The notes: generated by a model from the sequence alone, not told the origin. Positions 1-14,532 are shown, counted from the stretch's first letter. The stretch is DNA of 64,000 nt from Brachionus rotundiformis (GCA_016802295.1 JAESIW010000157.1:345847-409846), one strand, 5' to 3'. Translations and numbers: made by a program.

Positions 1-420
1 TTGAAGGATTCAGAAAATTGTGCTGAAAAACCAGAATTTGCACGAATTGTCAAAATTAGTGAAACAGATTGGATTTTCTGCTACGGAAGACTTGGTACAT
101 ATGCAGACGTGTTCATCTTCGAATCAACAAAATATCAATACGATCAAAAGTTAATAAATCAAATAAGAAAATGGTTTAATATATTCGAGATAAGATTGGA
201 ATTTTTATTAAGCGAAGAAAATAATATTTTAGATAAAAATCTTAGAAATTTTTATTCTCTTGCATGGTTAACAGAAAATGTTGTGAAAACGTTAGATATA
301 TCATCTATTGCGAATTTTGCATTTACATTTGATGAAAGCAAATTTGTGGATCATTATAACTATTGTATAAAAAAAAATGAATTAATTGAATTTCCAAAAA
401 GAGCTGGTGAATTTCTCTAA
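1..420 (+). CDS. 3'-terminal exon of an unrecognised gene, cut by the window edge
   Basis: An open frame runs from the first base to a TAA at 418-420, giving 139 residues. There is no ATG at its beginning (the first codon is TTG), so this is most likely the C-terminal part of a larger protein whose start lies outside the window. The piece looks soluble: mixed charged and aromatic residues, no membrane span and no obvious repeat. Early motifs are WIFCYGRLGTYADVFIFE and, further on, a charged stretch ending KRAGEFL. I do not recognise the family. Codon use resembles the neighbouring genes, and the frame is long for such AT-rich DNA, so it is probably real coding sequence. It converges on the receptor gene that ends at 958. 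Confidence 0.6.
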   Translation: MKDSENCAEKPEFARIVKISETDWIFCYGRLGTYADVFIFESTKYQYDQKLINQIRKWFNIFEIRLEFLLSEENNILDKNLRNFYSLAWLTENVVKTLDISSIANFAFTFDESKFVDHYNYCIKKNELIEFPKRAGEFL

Positions 421-957
421 AATTAATAAATAAAATTTAGATGGTTAGTTTTGGTTTAAAGACAATTTTATTCAAAAAAATAAACTAAATAAAATTTCAA
501 TTTTTACTTTTTTTATTTAATAAAAATAGTCGAAAAAATATTTCTATTCTAATAATAATTTAAACAAATTGTTTAAAACTCGAATTTGAGTAAATTCTAT
601 AAATAATTTTAAAATTACAAAAAGCGTTGCAAACAAAAAAATTAAAAATAAAATTAATAATATTAATAATAATAAACGACTTTATCAAATTTTGTATTCG
701 TTGTTGTAATTTTTTAAAAATTATCACTTTAAATATTTAAAAATGACTTTATCAAACTAAAAGTTAAATAAAATAAAATTATTTAAAACTCTCTCAGCAT
801 AAAAATTAATCATTAACTAAGTAAAGAGCTATCCGCTATTGCCAAAAAACCAACATTAACTAGTTATCTATTAATGGTCAATTTCTACGCTGTTTTAAGT
901 TAAAAACTGTCACAAAGCAAAAATAAAATTCAGATCTTAAATTAATTAAACAATTCT
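421..957. other. Intergenic spacer between two convergent genes
   Basis: This stretch of 537 bases is very AT-rich with many A/T homopolymer runs and stops in all frames. It must contain both 3' untranslated regions and polyadenylation sites, and AATAAA-like hexamers are frequent, but none stands out from the background. No RNA gene or repeat was seen. Confidence 0.6.
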
Positions 958-3900
958 CTATCGTTGTACATTTATTACTCTTAACATTAACAACTGCTGT
1001 TCTCCATCTTTCTCACCAATGGCAACTATTGTCTTGTTATGTTTGGCCATATTAACCTCTATCAAATTCATTCCTACCGGCATACTAGATATTTGATTAC
1101 CGCCAAACAATCGCCACAAAGCGACTGTTTGATCGGTCGAGCCGGACACAATAAGATCATTGTTAGATATGGAAACACATGTTACCTCACCACGATGTCC
1201 ATTAAGTACTGAGACCAAACTTTTGTTAATTGTATTCCATACTTTTACTGTACCATCGCTGCTTCCACTGACAAGATGTTCCTTGTCAGCTGATATGCTA
1301 ATTTGGTTAATGGGACCAAGATGAGCTGTGTTGTCGCTTTGGTCGACATAGGTAGTGGTTATTTGGCATGTGTGGATATTCCATTGGATCAAGTGTCCGC
1401 CTCTGGTGCCAGTTATCACTTCTCCATTGTTCAATACAGCAATACATTTGGGTTCGGCATCGAATGCAATGCTTTTTGTTTGTCCGATTTCGGACGCTTT
1501 AGTCAAGTCAAAGACAACAAAATTTGTGCCTGATGCATACCTGCAGCCGACTATAGCATGCCTCTCGTCAGGCGTGACTACTACAGACTCGGGATTATCG
1601 CCCAGAGACAGTGTTGGATCGGATTTAACTTCTTTGGTAAGCTCAAAAGTGACGAGATCCAAGATTCCGACACTAATGCCTCTACCAAACCGCTGATTGC
1701 CAGCCATATATATCGAATTAGTGTCCTGGCTCAGCTCGAATACACAGCACTTAATTTGATGTGACATTTGAATTGGCTTACCGGTCTGTACCTCCCAAAT
1801 ATGCACACTTTGTATTGGCGAGTCTATGGCCGGACCATCGTTGGACAAGCCGACTAGCAACGAGCCATTACACGCCAAACTCAAACAACTACAATTGTTT
1901 CCATTGCCAATCATTGATCTAACCAATTGGCCGCTAAGTGTGTCCCAGATCTGTGGTGCTCCACATGATTGACCAATAATGGCGTATTTACCATTTGGTG
2001 TCATAGTAACACAATTTACATTGCTCAACTCGTACTCACCATTGTTATTTTGGGCGAAAAACATTGAACTCATGGCAATGTCACGCTGTGAAGAATGGTG
2101 TGCAGCTTGACTCATCGAACCTGAATTGTAAGCAACCGTAGGCCCATAAGTGGTCACCGTGGTAGTTGTGCCACCGACACCACCCATTGTTTGCTCATAC
2201 ATTTCCATTGTTTCATTTACAGACTGAGTTACAATTGGTTGAGGTTGTGGAAAGTAGTTGTAGCCCATGTCAAGTGTGTCTTTGGCCATAAATTCTTCTT
2301 CTTGTTTGGAAAATTTGGACTCATTGTTGTGTATAAGTGGCACTTGTTCTCGTCCAGCGGTGTTCATCTCATAAGACTGGTTTGTAGTGTTTGTAGTGCT
2401 TGAGAACATGGATGCTACTTTGCCAGCTGTAGTAGTGGCTGCCGGTTTAGCTCTTGCAGCTGGGACACACAAACCATCTGAGCACTTTCGAGCACCGATA
2501 CCAGCGGCCAGCAAAGCCAAAGCAATGCCCGATATGATGCCAAGTATGAGGCCGATCGGAGTCTCCCAAGATCTTGTCTTTGCGGGAATCAATTTTGCCG
2601 AAGAGCCGACCACACCTGCCGGACTGGTCTCATTTCGTTTTATGCATACATTACCCATTTCATGGTACCCTTGGTAACACGAACAAGTATCCGCTATTTG
2701 ATCCGAATTGAGCGGACAAATACTGAATATACAAATATCTATTTGCTTGCTATAGCCAAGTGGACATGTTAAATCGGGCAATAGAGGCTTAGTTCGATTG
2801 CGATCCACGTCGATGTCAATAACTATGTAGCGGTAGTCTACAATGCCCACATCGCCGTATTTGCTACCCTCATCAAGCACATAAATCTCATTGAAAAATA
2901 CACCAGTGATAATACCATAGAAACAATCTGGATTTTTTTTGCCAGTTATGTCCACTGAGCCAATGTAAACAAATCTTTGAGTTTTAAAAATACAATTAGA
3001 TGATTGTAGAGTAAATCTCATTTGCTCAAAATTGTCAACTCGGAAAGATATTAGATTGTTTTGGCGCACATACTGTACCACATGGTAAGTGTTGTCGTTG
3101 AATTTTTTATCTTCAAGAGTTGAGTAGACAAATCTTTCCTCTTGGCTATTCAAATTGATCACAATGGTCAAATAGCCGTTCAGCAAGCGAATGTCCATGT
3201 ATTGAGAGTCGCCCTCGACTCGTACAAGCAATGCTTCGGTATCCAGAGTGGTAAAGCCGAATGCAAGCCTGTCGGTCTCTTGATTTGTTAGAATGGGCAT
3301 CAAGGCATGCTTGACTAAACCACACTCTTGACTTGTTTTGCCAAAAAAGAAGTAATCTGAATTTTCGCGACAGAACGATCCTGTGTAAGACGTCATTTCA
3401 CAATTACATGACACTTGACCATTTAAAATGCTGCACTGACCATTGTTAGAGCATGTGTCGGTGGCACAGGCCAGATCGACACATCCATATTGCACACTAG
3501 GACACAAATTTAGTCTGTTTGAGTACAGATCGGCAGCGTCGCCGTTTATTTCAATTGAGGCCAGACATCCGGTAAAACCTTTGGTGGTCAAAATGTGCGG
3601 TTCGAATTTTTGGTGACCTGGTACCAGTCCGCCAATGGTAAACGATTCGAGCTCCGATAGACCGGGATTGTTTGTGCCAATGTCGGCAAACATCTCTCTG
3701 TAGTCGTCTATTTTAAGCATGAATTTTTCCCGATCAAACCTTTTTATGGTGACTTCGTGCCAATTTCTGTCATTAAGGACGTGTGGTGAAACGACTTCCT
3801 TAACACCAGCGCCCAACTCGAACACAAATCTTAGCCTACCGGCTCTTAATTCTACAGCCATGAAGCGAAAGTTTTTGCCTCTACGAAACATAATTATACC

Positions 3901-6900
3901 ATTTTCTTCCACAGTCTTGAAAAAAAAATGAATGCTGAATCTGTCTGTTGATTGGGTTCGTGGCAAAGTGATGACACACTCTGATGCAAGGGTTATTTGA
4001 TGGTGAAGTAGGATTGAATTTTCGCCTGGATCCGCGTAGCCATCTACACTATGTGACCAAGCAGGCAAATGCGAGTTCAAATAGCTGTGGAAAAGATCTT
4101 CACCATTTAAATCCATGTTTTGAATCCAGCCAATAAAATTTGGATGCTCTTGGACCAGACTTGGACTTCTGGCTCCACCAATTATAACATGTGAATATGT
4201 TATTAGATTGAAGTGTTCACCCAAATGGTCACTAACTTGATATTTTAATCCTTGATTATCGGTTAGGAGCAATTGAATCTTGGATCCTGTTCGTTCAAGG
4301 TGCACCGAGTGCCATCTGTTGTTGTTAAATGAGCCAACTTCACCAACATAGATGACTTTGTCGTTGTCTTTTCGGTCATAGACACACTTTAATCGTCCGT
4401 CTTCAACTGAGAGTACCATAGACGGCTCATTTTGGGATTTTTTTAGGGAAAATAGTACACCATTTCTTAAGCCAGTGCGAAATCTAAGTGAAATTCGTTC
4501 GGCTGAGCTTTGTTTTGCTTCTTTTAGCATAAATTCTACTGTGTGTGAACCATTGAAGGACAAAGTTGACGCAGGTTGGTCACATCTCTGTCCTGTGTAT
4601 GAAGTAGTCTCACATTTACATGTCCATTTAGAGTAGCCTTCTACGCATTCAGCATAGTTATTACAATTACCTTTTAAATATTATTATTTAATAAAATAAA
4701 AATTTTAACAATTTATTTTTCCTAAATTATTTATTTATTATTCAATGTATAAACAAGCCTAATGTTTACCTTTTTGGCACAGACCAGACGCCTCTGAGCA
4801 CTTATTGCTCAGTGTTTTTCGTGAATTACCACTAGTTCTCTCATATATGTTGATTATTTGTTCATTTATTCTTAAATCTTGGATACAGCCAGAGAATTTT
4901 TTTTCCCACAAGTTGACAGGTATCGAATTGGTCAAATTTCCGCTTCTAAATTGAACTGTTGATGAAAATTGGTCATTTATTTGAATACGATGCACTGTGT
5001 TATCACAAGTAAATGTTAACGATGATCCAGAATACATACCATCGCGTCTAATGGATACATGATGCCATTTTTTGTCATTCGATTTGTGTGTACATAAAGC
5101 TCGGTGAGTTTTTTGACCAACATGAACCAAAAAATTAACCAAACCAGACGACAACTCTACTGACAAATGATCTAACCTATTTGCCGAATCGATCAATGCC
5201 AATAGACCATTTTCTTCATTAGTTTTAAACATAAATGAAATATTTGAATTCTTATCAAATCTTAAATTATCTATTTGAATAAATGACGAGTCTTTTAGTG
5301 TGACTGCGTTAGCTGTATTTTCATAACTACCACCTAGATTGTTCAGCCAAAAAACTTGCCCTTCTATTTGTAAGTTTTCATCACCACCATTTAGCCTCTC
5401 AATCAGATCAACTTTTCTACCTTGAGAAGTGTGTTCAAGCTGTTTATAAGCACCAGCAAAATTTTTTAACTTTGTATATCTTAGATTGTTCGATTTGGAA
5501 CATCCGAACATCACTGGTCCAAAATAACTGGATCTTTTGGTCAAGAAAAACTCCTGTTTGTATTTTGAATCCAATTCGATTGTGATCTTGTTATCTTGTT
5601 TATCTAGGCGAATTTTGTGCCAATTTAAATCATTGAAGTAAATGCCTCTCTCGGCTACAACTGCCATGCTAGAGTCATCTCTTGCTCTAATCACTACACT
5701 AGGGCCTTGGGTGTGAACAATAAAGTCAGCACTCTGCGAGTCCAAAATTACATGTTGATCGCCTCCAGTCTTAAAATAAAATTCAATGCTTTCCTGACTG
5801 GCACTTGTTCTTGGCGCATAGCGAACGCAACCATCAGAGTCCATATTTAGAGTTAACACTTCTGGTTCTTGATTGTGACTCATAATTTCATATCTGTTGC
5901 CATGGCAACCAACTTCAATATTGTCTAATGAGCCTGTTGAAAGCCAATTGACCAATCTGTTATTTATTACCACATTTCTGAGACAACCACGGAAGCTTAG
6001 TATGTCAAGCTTTCTAAATTTTGAATTATAACCAAAAGTGAGAGAAGATTCTTCTGCCCAATAGGCATATGGAAATCGAATCTTGCTCGAATAATCATCG
6101 TCTAGTACTACTGAAGCAATGGAATCACCAAGCATCATAAATTCAAGTTTGTGCCATCGGCCATCATTTATTTTCATTTTTGGACCAGAGAAAAGTCTTT
6201 GGTATCTATCGTATGATGAAATTTGGCTAGATGAATCAGCATATGGGACTCGATGTGGGCTCAAAAAAGCCTCTAGAAACCCGTCTTTTATGGAAATGGC
6301 AAATAAATTTGTAGCCAGGTCTGTTGAGAACAAAATTCCATTTTCATCTGCCATTTCGGTCTTAAATTCAAAAGAAATTCGGCCCAATTTTGAATCATCC
6401 CAGCGCTCTAATCTTGCTGAACTCTGGCCAGATCGAAAAAACATTGGTTTTGGGTCCGAGTGAATTTCAGTTGTTATCTGAGGACTAAATTCAACATAGT
6501 TTTCATAAGTGAATCTTGGATCTTCTGTATATTGTAAATCATCAAAAGAATAGGTCTTAGAATCATGTGTGTAAGTTATTTGGCTCAATTCGCCAATGAA
6601 TTGACCACCTCGACTACCTGCACAATCAGAAGCGAAAACAACACCTTTGTTTGTATTAACAAAAATGCTGTCTATTTCGTAGTGAAAACTTGATTCTGGT
6701 GAATCATCGCAAGTGAATATAAGCTGGGATCTTGATTTTTTGACCAATTTTACCTTGTGCCATTTGTTATCACTTAGAGAACGTTTTTGGCAATAGGCTG
6801 ATTTGACTATTTGCCGTGATCTAAGATCTGTAACGGAGATCATCAACATTTGATTGTTAAGTTCGACCTTTAAAGCATTGTTATCATTTCTTGAACACAT

Positions 6901-9900
6901 TAAAACTCCGTGTGGTTCGCTTGTATTGAACTGAAAGTTTAAAATTGACTCTCTTGATTGTGGCAAATGTGGCACAAAGCTGATTTGGCCAGAATTAGAG
7001 CCTCTAAAACGCCACAGCACTTTTATTAAAAAATAATTAGCATTTAGTTTTTTTAATACAAATAAAAATTAAGATTTTGTTTTTTTTATTAAAGCTTTTT
7101 TAGTCTAAATTAGCATTATTATTATTTATACTTTTTTCGTGTCAGATAAATGGTATTTTGCCAATCTTAAAAATTTTGAAAATTTTATATTCCTAGAACT
7201 TGTGTGTAATAAACTGATCAGTTTATTTGGATACTATGATGATACGGCTATAAAATTAGACTAGGTCAAATAGATACCACTATATTGGCTCGCAATACCA
7301 AATAAAAATTACTGAGCTAAGCTAAAATTTGTTATTTATGATTGTTAATTTTTTTTCTAATTTAAATTGTTAGTTCTTGGGAAAATAAAAAATGGTCAGT
7401 AAATTGAACTGCAAAAATCGACTAATTTAAGCATTTATTTTATGTCATTGGTTCAAAATTGTAAAGCAATTAATTAAATTTTAATTTTTTTTAATTTATA
7501 TAAAATTTTAAGAATAATTTCTAAACTTACTTGAACTTGACTTTTCAATCAAATTTTTAAGCGTTACATGGCCATGACAAGCTACTCCTGGTAAGCGTAT
7601 ATCTCTGGCTGCGGCCAAAATATCATATTCAACACTGGAAAATTTCACATAAACATCTTTTAAATATCCATGAAGATTGCTTGCTTCTTGGCGATGCGAA
7701 GCTCCAAAATACAGACTACCCGATCCGAACAAATCGAATTCAAGCGAAAGCCTTTCTACAATCTGAGTACCATCAACGCTAATTATCAAATTCCGTGTTT
7801 GCCTTTCAATTGAAATCTTATGCCATATGCCATCGTTTAGATTGGAATATTCGTCTATCATTTTGCTATCAAGTCCGGCATTCAAAAACAACTCACCATT
7901 TGCTGATAGGAAAAAACGAATAGATTTTTCACCATGGTAAATTGATAGTAAATCTTGTGCTTGGTTTTTTTCACTTGTCACCTTAAAACTAAATCTGATA
8001 GAGTCTTGGACAGATGGTCTGGCACCAGCCTCGTAACCATTGAACAGAACAAAACCACGGTTGCTTGTCTCAAACACGCATTCTTTCTGACCTTCGCATT
8101 GATTAACACAAGTGGCCTGCTTGGGAGTCGGACTAGGCGCTGGACTAGTTGTAGTTGTCTGAATTGGACATCTGTACCTGTTGGTATCGAAATTCATTTC
8201 AAATATCAAACATTTTCTATTTATGTAAACTTGATCCATGCAGCCAGTAAAATGCTCATATCTGGAATAGCGTGAGGACAAAACTTCGCTACTATAGTAG
8301 CCAAGAGTGTATGTGTTAAGCTTAATTGAAGAATAGAGCTCAATACGACTAGAAGCCTGTCTATTGTTGTCCAAATAAGCAATCAAATATCCGGCTGATT
8401 CGCATTCAATGTCCACTCGATGAGCTGACCCATCGTCAACTCTCGCATTGCTCAGCTCAACATTGCGTTCACCACCTTTATCTTTAACAATCACATTTAC
8501 GTAACCATTTCTCAAATAGACTAGAATATAATTGGAAGCATCATTGGACGCATGCGAGTATATGATACCCTTGGACTGAGTGGTTCTGAATGGTATTTCA
8601 ATATGTTCACAAATGATTGTTTCATGATGGTAGATGAAGGCGTCTTCTACGCTTCTAAAGCTGATTGGATACGATTGAGGCAAACAAGTTGGCCACTCAG
8701 GTGGCGGTTTGACAGTGGTTGCCGGCACTGGCCTCTCTACATTACAATTGTATCTCTCTTGTGGTATATCAGCTGGCTTAATCACACTATTTCCATTTAC
8801 TTGAAACAAATCGATTATGCAACCAACAAAGTCTGATTTGGTGCCGAAAAATTTTATCCTCGACCAGTCATCTGCACCACCAATGGTTATTTTGGAGAAT
8901 TTTATTTGACCTGGTTGAGTGTAGAACTCGAGTGCAGTGACGCCTACATAGCTTTGTAGTTGTATGAATCCGTGACCATTAGAATTGCGCCTAATGTTCA
9001 AACGATACAAATTACCATCATCAACAATGGTACTATTGAAGTACAACTCTTGGGTGTATGAGTAATTTTTGTACACTACATGAACGAGGCCTTCTCTTAC
9101 ATAAGCGCCTATAAGAACTTGATTGTGATTGTCTTCATTGTTGTGAGCGCTGAACAAAATGCCACTGGACTCGACTGTCCGAAAAATGAAGCTAATGTCC
9201 TCGAAAAGAGGTCTTTCATGGTCGTAGAAGTAATTGTAGACGAGAATGTCTACGGAGCCGGTGAAGCTTATGTAGCCAAGTGAGACTGGAGTTGGTGGTG
9301 GTGCAGGTGCAGGTGTAGTTGGTTGAATAGGTGTCTGTGTGACTGGTTCGTGTATAACTTGTTGACAACTTTGACGTCTCTCACTTGGCACCACTTGGTA
9401 ATCAATGACATCTTTTTCATTAAATATAATGGAGCCAATGCATCCCACAAAACCCATTTGACTTGAAAAACCATAACTAGTACCATCTTGGCCTCCCACT
9501 CGCACTGTATTTATCATCACATTTTGTTGATGCGATCCTGAATAGTAAATAGACTGTTTGTAGGCATCGTCCGATTCTAGCCAGCACATTATTTTTTGCT
9601 GTTCTTGTTGAATGTTAATTTGGTAAATACGACCATCATCTACTCTAATTCTACTTATTTGATGTCGCTGATTGACTCCATTTATGCTAGTTGACGAATA
9701 CAAAAATCCGTCATATATCTCAATACCAATGTAGTTGCGTAGGTCGTTTATCAACACGACCAATTGACCACAGGTTTGTCTAGTCTGAAATTTGATCATA
9801 AACGAATCAAGTCTGGTACTGCCTCTGACTCTGAAGTCTATTTCAGTATCATAAGTGCTTACTGAAAGGTATCGTGTGTCCGGCAAGCTGTCCAAATAAA

Positions 9901-12307
9901 TCAAATGTGTTTCTGTTTCGGTCTCTGTTTTTTGACCAGCATTGACCATTAGACCTGGTGGTCCGTACACATTTATGACTATGTTGATCATTTTGCCATC
10001 TTGGGTTATTTGAGAAGTGTCTATGTTGACTGTTTGATTTGATGTATGAAATGTAGCTGGTACACTTGGCCAATAGTAGGGCTGTTGAACCACTTTTTGT
10101 TGTACATTGTTGATTGTTACTTTACCACGCACCATTTCACCAACAAATGTCTTCTTGTCGCTTAGATTTATGTTATTTGGATCAGCTAGACCCAAGTAGA
10201 CGTAACCACCGGTGAGTATTTGGTGATTTACTTGAACCATTTCGCACATGTCATGATACTGACTGTCAATATTAATGCTTATTAGCTGACCATCACGGTG
10301 AAGTTTTATCTCATGCCATTGGTTGTCATTTAGCGGTGCTGTCTGTGGTCTGAGATAAAAATTTTTAACTCTGGTGTCAATTACAATAACTGGTTGACCA
10401 CGGACAAGCTCAAAATATGTTATTAGTGGATTGTTGCGTATGTAAAAGACTACTCCATCCGATTGAGTGGTTCTGAACGAAAGCTCAATAGTCTCCGAGC
10501 TCACACTGGTCAATGGACTGTCTATTTTGTACATGACTCTCTGGGTGTTGTCAATGCGTATTATCTCGCTTGGCAAAGGCGATGATACAATTATCTTCGA
10601 GTCGTGTGCATCTGGTTCATTGAAATACTCACGACTAAATGATTTGATGGTAAATTGATGATTGGACATGGTGTAGGGTAGATTTTTCATTGATTCCGAT
10701 TGAACTAGACGCACACCGAACTCGTAGTAGAAACGATTTAGACCATTGAGTGACATGTAAACGTCTTGGTTTACAGGTGGCGACGACGGCTTGGTCGTCA
10801 TGTCAATCAAAAAGCCGTCAATATGCAGCGACATATACTTATCGCGTAGCCATGTAACAGTTAGCTTAAGCTCACGATTCAAGTGCTTGATGCGATCGAG
10901 TGGAAAACTGCTCACTATCCACTCTTGGGCATCTGCTTGCTCAAATAGGGAAAAATGTAGCCTGTTCTTGTAGATAAAAGAGACAAATTTTGACATATCA
11001 GATTGACCATTTTGGAACAGAACAACTTTTAAATTGTACTTGGCATCATCTAAACGATCAATGTACATTACCAAATGTTGGCTAAATCCGTGCACACAGT
11101 CTTCTATGTTCCAGAAACAAGAGTCCAAGTCGGATATTTCGCCACTTGGTGCCAAAGTGAGCCGTGAGACTGGATTTTTAAAGTGGATACCTCTTTTTTT
11201 GTCCCAATAAGTAGCTTGATTATTTACTTGTATTTTGGTAAATGATGGCATAATGGGATATTCAAAATTTTCAGTAGATGAAAAATAATTTTCATCATCG
11301 AAATTGATTGTGTATGATTTTTTTAAATTGTTGCATTTTGATTTTGGCAAACTTGGCTCAGCACAGTCACAATTGAAAAATGGTGCAATTAGATTATTGC
11401 TAAGACATGAGCAGTCCTTTGGGCAAATGTCGTGGGTCAAAAAATCCGATTCGCAAATGTCATCGATCATTACCGAATCGGACAAAATATTCGACTTTAA
11501 TTGCTTGGAAGGCGACAAAGAAAATATGGCATATTGGCGCTGAGCTATGGACTGTTTGGAACACATTTCCAAAGGACACTGACTAGCTTGTGAAGTGTAC
11601 TGCAAATTCATGATATAGCCATGAAATTTTCCCAATTGTTTCAATTGGTTAAGAGCGTAGTTGTTCTCGCTAGGGTTCTCGCCAACTCCTCCAACAAACA
11701 ACTTTGAGTATGTCACTTGTTTCGAGTCTACCAGAAGCTCGTTTTGCTCATCGTTGAGCTCGTCAAGAACAAAATTCGAGTGTATTATTTGCTTGGCAAA
11801 TACAGGAATTAGCCTAATAGATGGTATTCGATTGTTGGCCGAACTTTCAGTTGACTCAAATTTGTACAAGTTAACATCCACTTTGCCAGATGTTCGTGTG
11901 TACACCAACCTGAACCAAGAGGTGGCATAATCGCTTGGTAATTGAACTTGCACGTCATTTATGTTCCAGTAATCGTTTACAATTAAACGATTTGGTGGAA
12001 GATATTTTACCAAGAAGTAGCTGTTTATCAATTTTTTCGAGTTGGACACAGTGCTCACTTGAATCTGCTGTTCTGAATAGAGCAGAATGCGAGCTGAATA
12101 TTGGCCTATACTTGGATTGCTTGAATAGGAGCTATTTTTAAAGCTGGACAAAGATAAGCTAAAGTCAAAGCTAAGGCTACTATTGGCACATATTTGCAGA
12201 TCTAAACGTGGATATATAGAGTATGTGGTCTCGCCGTCGTAGTACAGCGCGTTTATCTCATTCAAAACAATTAGAATGAACAAAAATCGTAAATATTTTA
12301 TCTTCAT
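958..12307 (-). CDS. Giant neurexin-like laminin-G/EGF receptor with an intracellular WD40 propeller
   Basis: Three exons on the minus strand, 12307-7531, 7019-4770 and 4670-958, join through two phase-1 introns to 3579 residues. It starts MKIKYLRFLFILIVLNEINA, a signal peptide. About 14 laminin-G (LNS) domains follow, roughly at residues 20-250, 332-560, 589-730, 815-965, 1012-1170, 1210-1365, 1415-1560, 1605-1745, 1785-1950, 1988-2115, 2168-2310, 2379-2535, 2565-2715 and 2782-2935. EGF-like modules lie near 2335-2372 (built across intron 2), 2739-2775 and 2979-3019. One hydrophobic span (about 3042-3065, IGLILGIISGIALALLAAGI) precedes a basic, Thr/Ser-rich juxtamembrane stretch. The end, 3215-3578, is seven or eight WD40 blades, e.g. 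GSSDGTVKVW and GSTDQTVALW. LNS/EGF order recalls neurexins and CNTNAPs, which function in cell adhesion and synapse organisation, but their cytoplasmic tails are short. The span and propeller share one uninterrupted exon, so the fusion is direct. There is no PDZ-binding C terminus. Confidence 0.88.
7020..7530 (-). other. Intron 1 of the laminin-G/WD40 receptor gene
   Basis: This 511-base intron is long for this genome. The donor is a consensus GTAAGT just below 7531 and the acceptor is AAAAG ending at 7020. It splits a codon after its first base (phase 1), as expected between extracellular modules. The content is AT-rich with no gene or repeat that I can see. Confidence 0.75.
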
Positions 12308-14532
12308 TGTAGAATCTCTTTTAATTTAAAATACTGTTTTTAATAAAGGCTGATTTGATTTTTGATTTCCCTAATTCATATTAGTTGAATAGGTAATTTT
12401 GATTCTTGGCCGACCTGAGTCTAATTTATCTAAAAAAATTCAGCATATATTTAACCAATTTTGAATCAAATTTGTAATTAAGAAAAACATAATTTTAGAT
12501 AGTGGATTTAAAATTTTTAATTAAAAAATTAAGTCAATATTTTTATTTTAAATTTGTTTGCGGTCTAAACATGATCACTTAATTAATTAGTCAATAAATA
12601 ATAAAGGATGTTATCAAAATAAATAATTTTCTAAAAAATTCTACATTTAAAATCGAACAAATAATTTAATCTAGATTTACTTTTTTCATTTTAATAGAAA
12701 ATTAGTAACAACAAATTTTGGATATTTTTTTTTATTTTAGGAAATATAAATTGTTTCATTTATCTAATTTAGAATGTTGATAAATTAATACTGAAAAATG
12801 ACCACCTCTGGTCAAATTCTTTCAAGTTATAAACTTCTTAATAATAAAAATACTGTAAAATAGTTTTAATTAATAATACGAGCTCTTAATAAAGACTACA
12901 AGTACGAAAAACTCATTAAAATTTTCCAAATATTTGAAAAATTATTTTATTGTAAATCTGAACTGAATTAAAATTGATAATCAAGCTTTAATTTTTGATA
13001 CTTTTTAAAATTTATAATTTGACTAAATGAATCGTCTAGATTTTTAAGAGACCTGATTTTTGGGCAAATATTTAATTTGTGCGGAAAAAATATGAAAATT
13101 AAAAGGAAAAATAAATGTTAATTTAAAAAAAGTTTAAAAAATAGAAATTATTATTTTTCTAATGATTTCTAAGCTATTTCTCATTTAAAGGTAAATAATG
13201 AAAAAAATTCTTATTAATTTTGATTGAAAAAAGACTAAACTAGATGGTCTTTGTTTTTCTATCTTATAACCATTTAATATAAATGATCATTTAAAAAGTT
13301 TGGAAATATTTGAGCAAATGAATAGCACCTATTCTCTGTATATTTTATATTCGCTTGAGCGAAATAGACCTTTATTTAACGAATTGGAAAACCCACTGAT
13401 TCTAGTGTTATATCGGAAATCGTAGACTCATTATAATAATATCAGTAAGCCTAGCATTGCTGAACTATAAACTTTATAGATAAATAAATTTATAAATCTA
13501 ATCAATATTAGACGGTGCCAATTTTTAATTATTCTGCTCAAATTCCATTAGTCTCTTATTAAAATTTAAAACTTGTTTTTTTCTTTAAGTGACCAGCTCT
13601 ATTTAAATTTCCGAGTGGTCTTACACAAAAAGACTAATAGAAAATAATATTAAGATTTTTATTTTATATATTTTATAAAATAATTAAAAAAAAAAAGCAA
13701 AAACCAGACTTACAAAATTACAAAATTTTAATTTAGTTAGTTTTAAAAAAATGGCTTTTAAATAAGAAGGGGGCCTAGCAAGCTTTTGACGAACTTTCAA
13801 AAGTTAATGAATCACTTGAAATACTTTCTTAAATGAGTTTACTTAGGAAAATAACATCTATTGTTAAGATACCAAGCTAGAATCAGTGGGAGTCTAAACG
13901 AAACACAAAATAAATTGTAATATTTTAGGCAAAATTTTTGTATTTTGATTTATACTCTCTTAAAACCGAATGATTAATAATATTAAATAATTTTTGTTTA
14001 ATCATAAGATGAAAAACATAAGAAAAAAACATGGCAACAATGCAGATGAAGGCAATAGAGCCAACAAAAGGTTAAACATAATGATAATTAAAAATCAGTG
14101 GAATCGCTTAGTTGATCTAGACCTTTTTTACAAACAAAAAATATTCATTTGTATAAACCACATAATTAAAATTTGAAGCCAAATTTTTTTTTAATTTAAA
14201 AAAAAAAATTAAAAATCTCATTTATTTAATTCATTGAATAAATAAACAAATTTAAAAAATAAATTTTTATTTTTATTCTAATCACAAATTTAGTTATACA
14301 ATCCGGGCAATGTTTAAAGGTGATTTTATATTCACATGTAGTTCCCGGGAGATTTTGTAAACAAGTGAACTATAAGTCTTGTAATTGCTTACGCAACTTC
14401 TCGCCTTGGATGCTCATTTTGGTAAAGAAGATATTTTAGAACAATTTAGATGCTATTAGCAAAATACTAGCGATCATTTATTATGATTTTGAAGATAAAC
14501 TTTTTGATGAAAAGCAAAAATTATGCTTCCAT

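Noticed and set aside
958..2100. WD40 part as a separate gene
   Set aside because: The frame is continuous from the EGF-like and laminin-G domains through the membrane span into the propeller, with no stop, intron or start signal between them.
1303..3931. Several plus-strand frames of 60-113 codons across the receptor gene
   Set aside because: They are antisense shadows of the WD40 and laminin-G coding sequence on the other strand and have no signature of their own.
13994..14176. 60-codon plus-strand frame
   Set aside because: Lys/Asn/Ile-rich, as expected by chance from AT-rich DNA; no motif or transcript signal.
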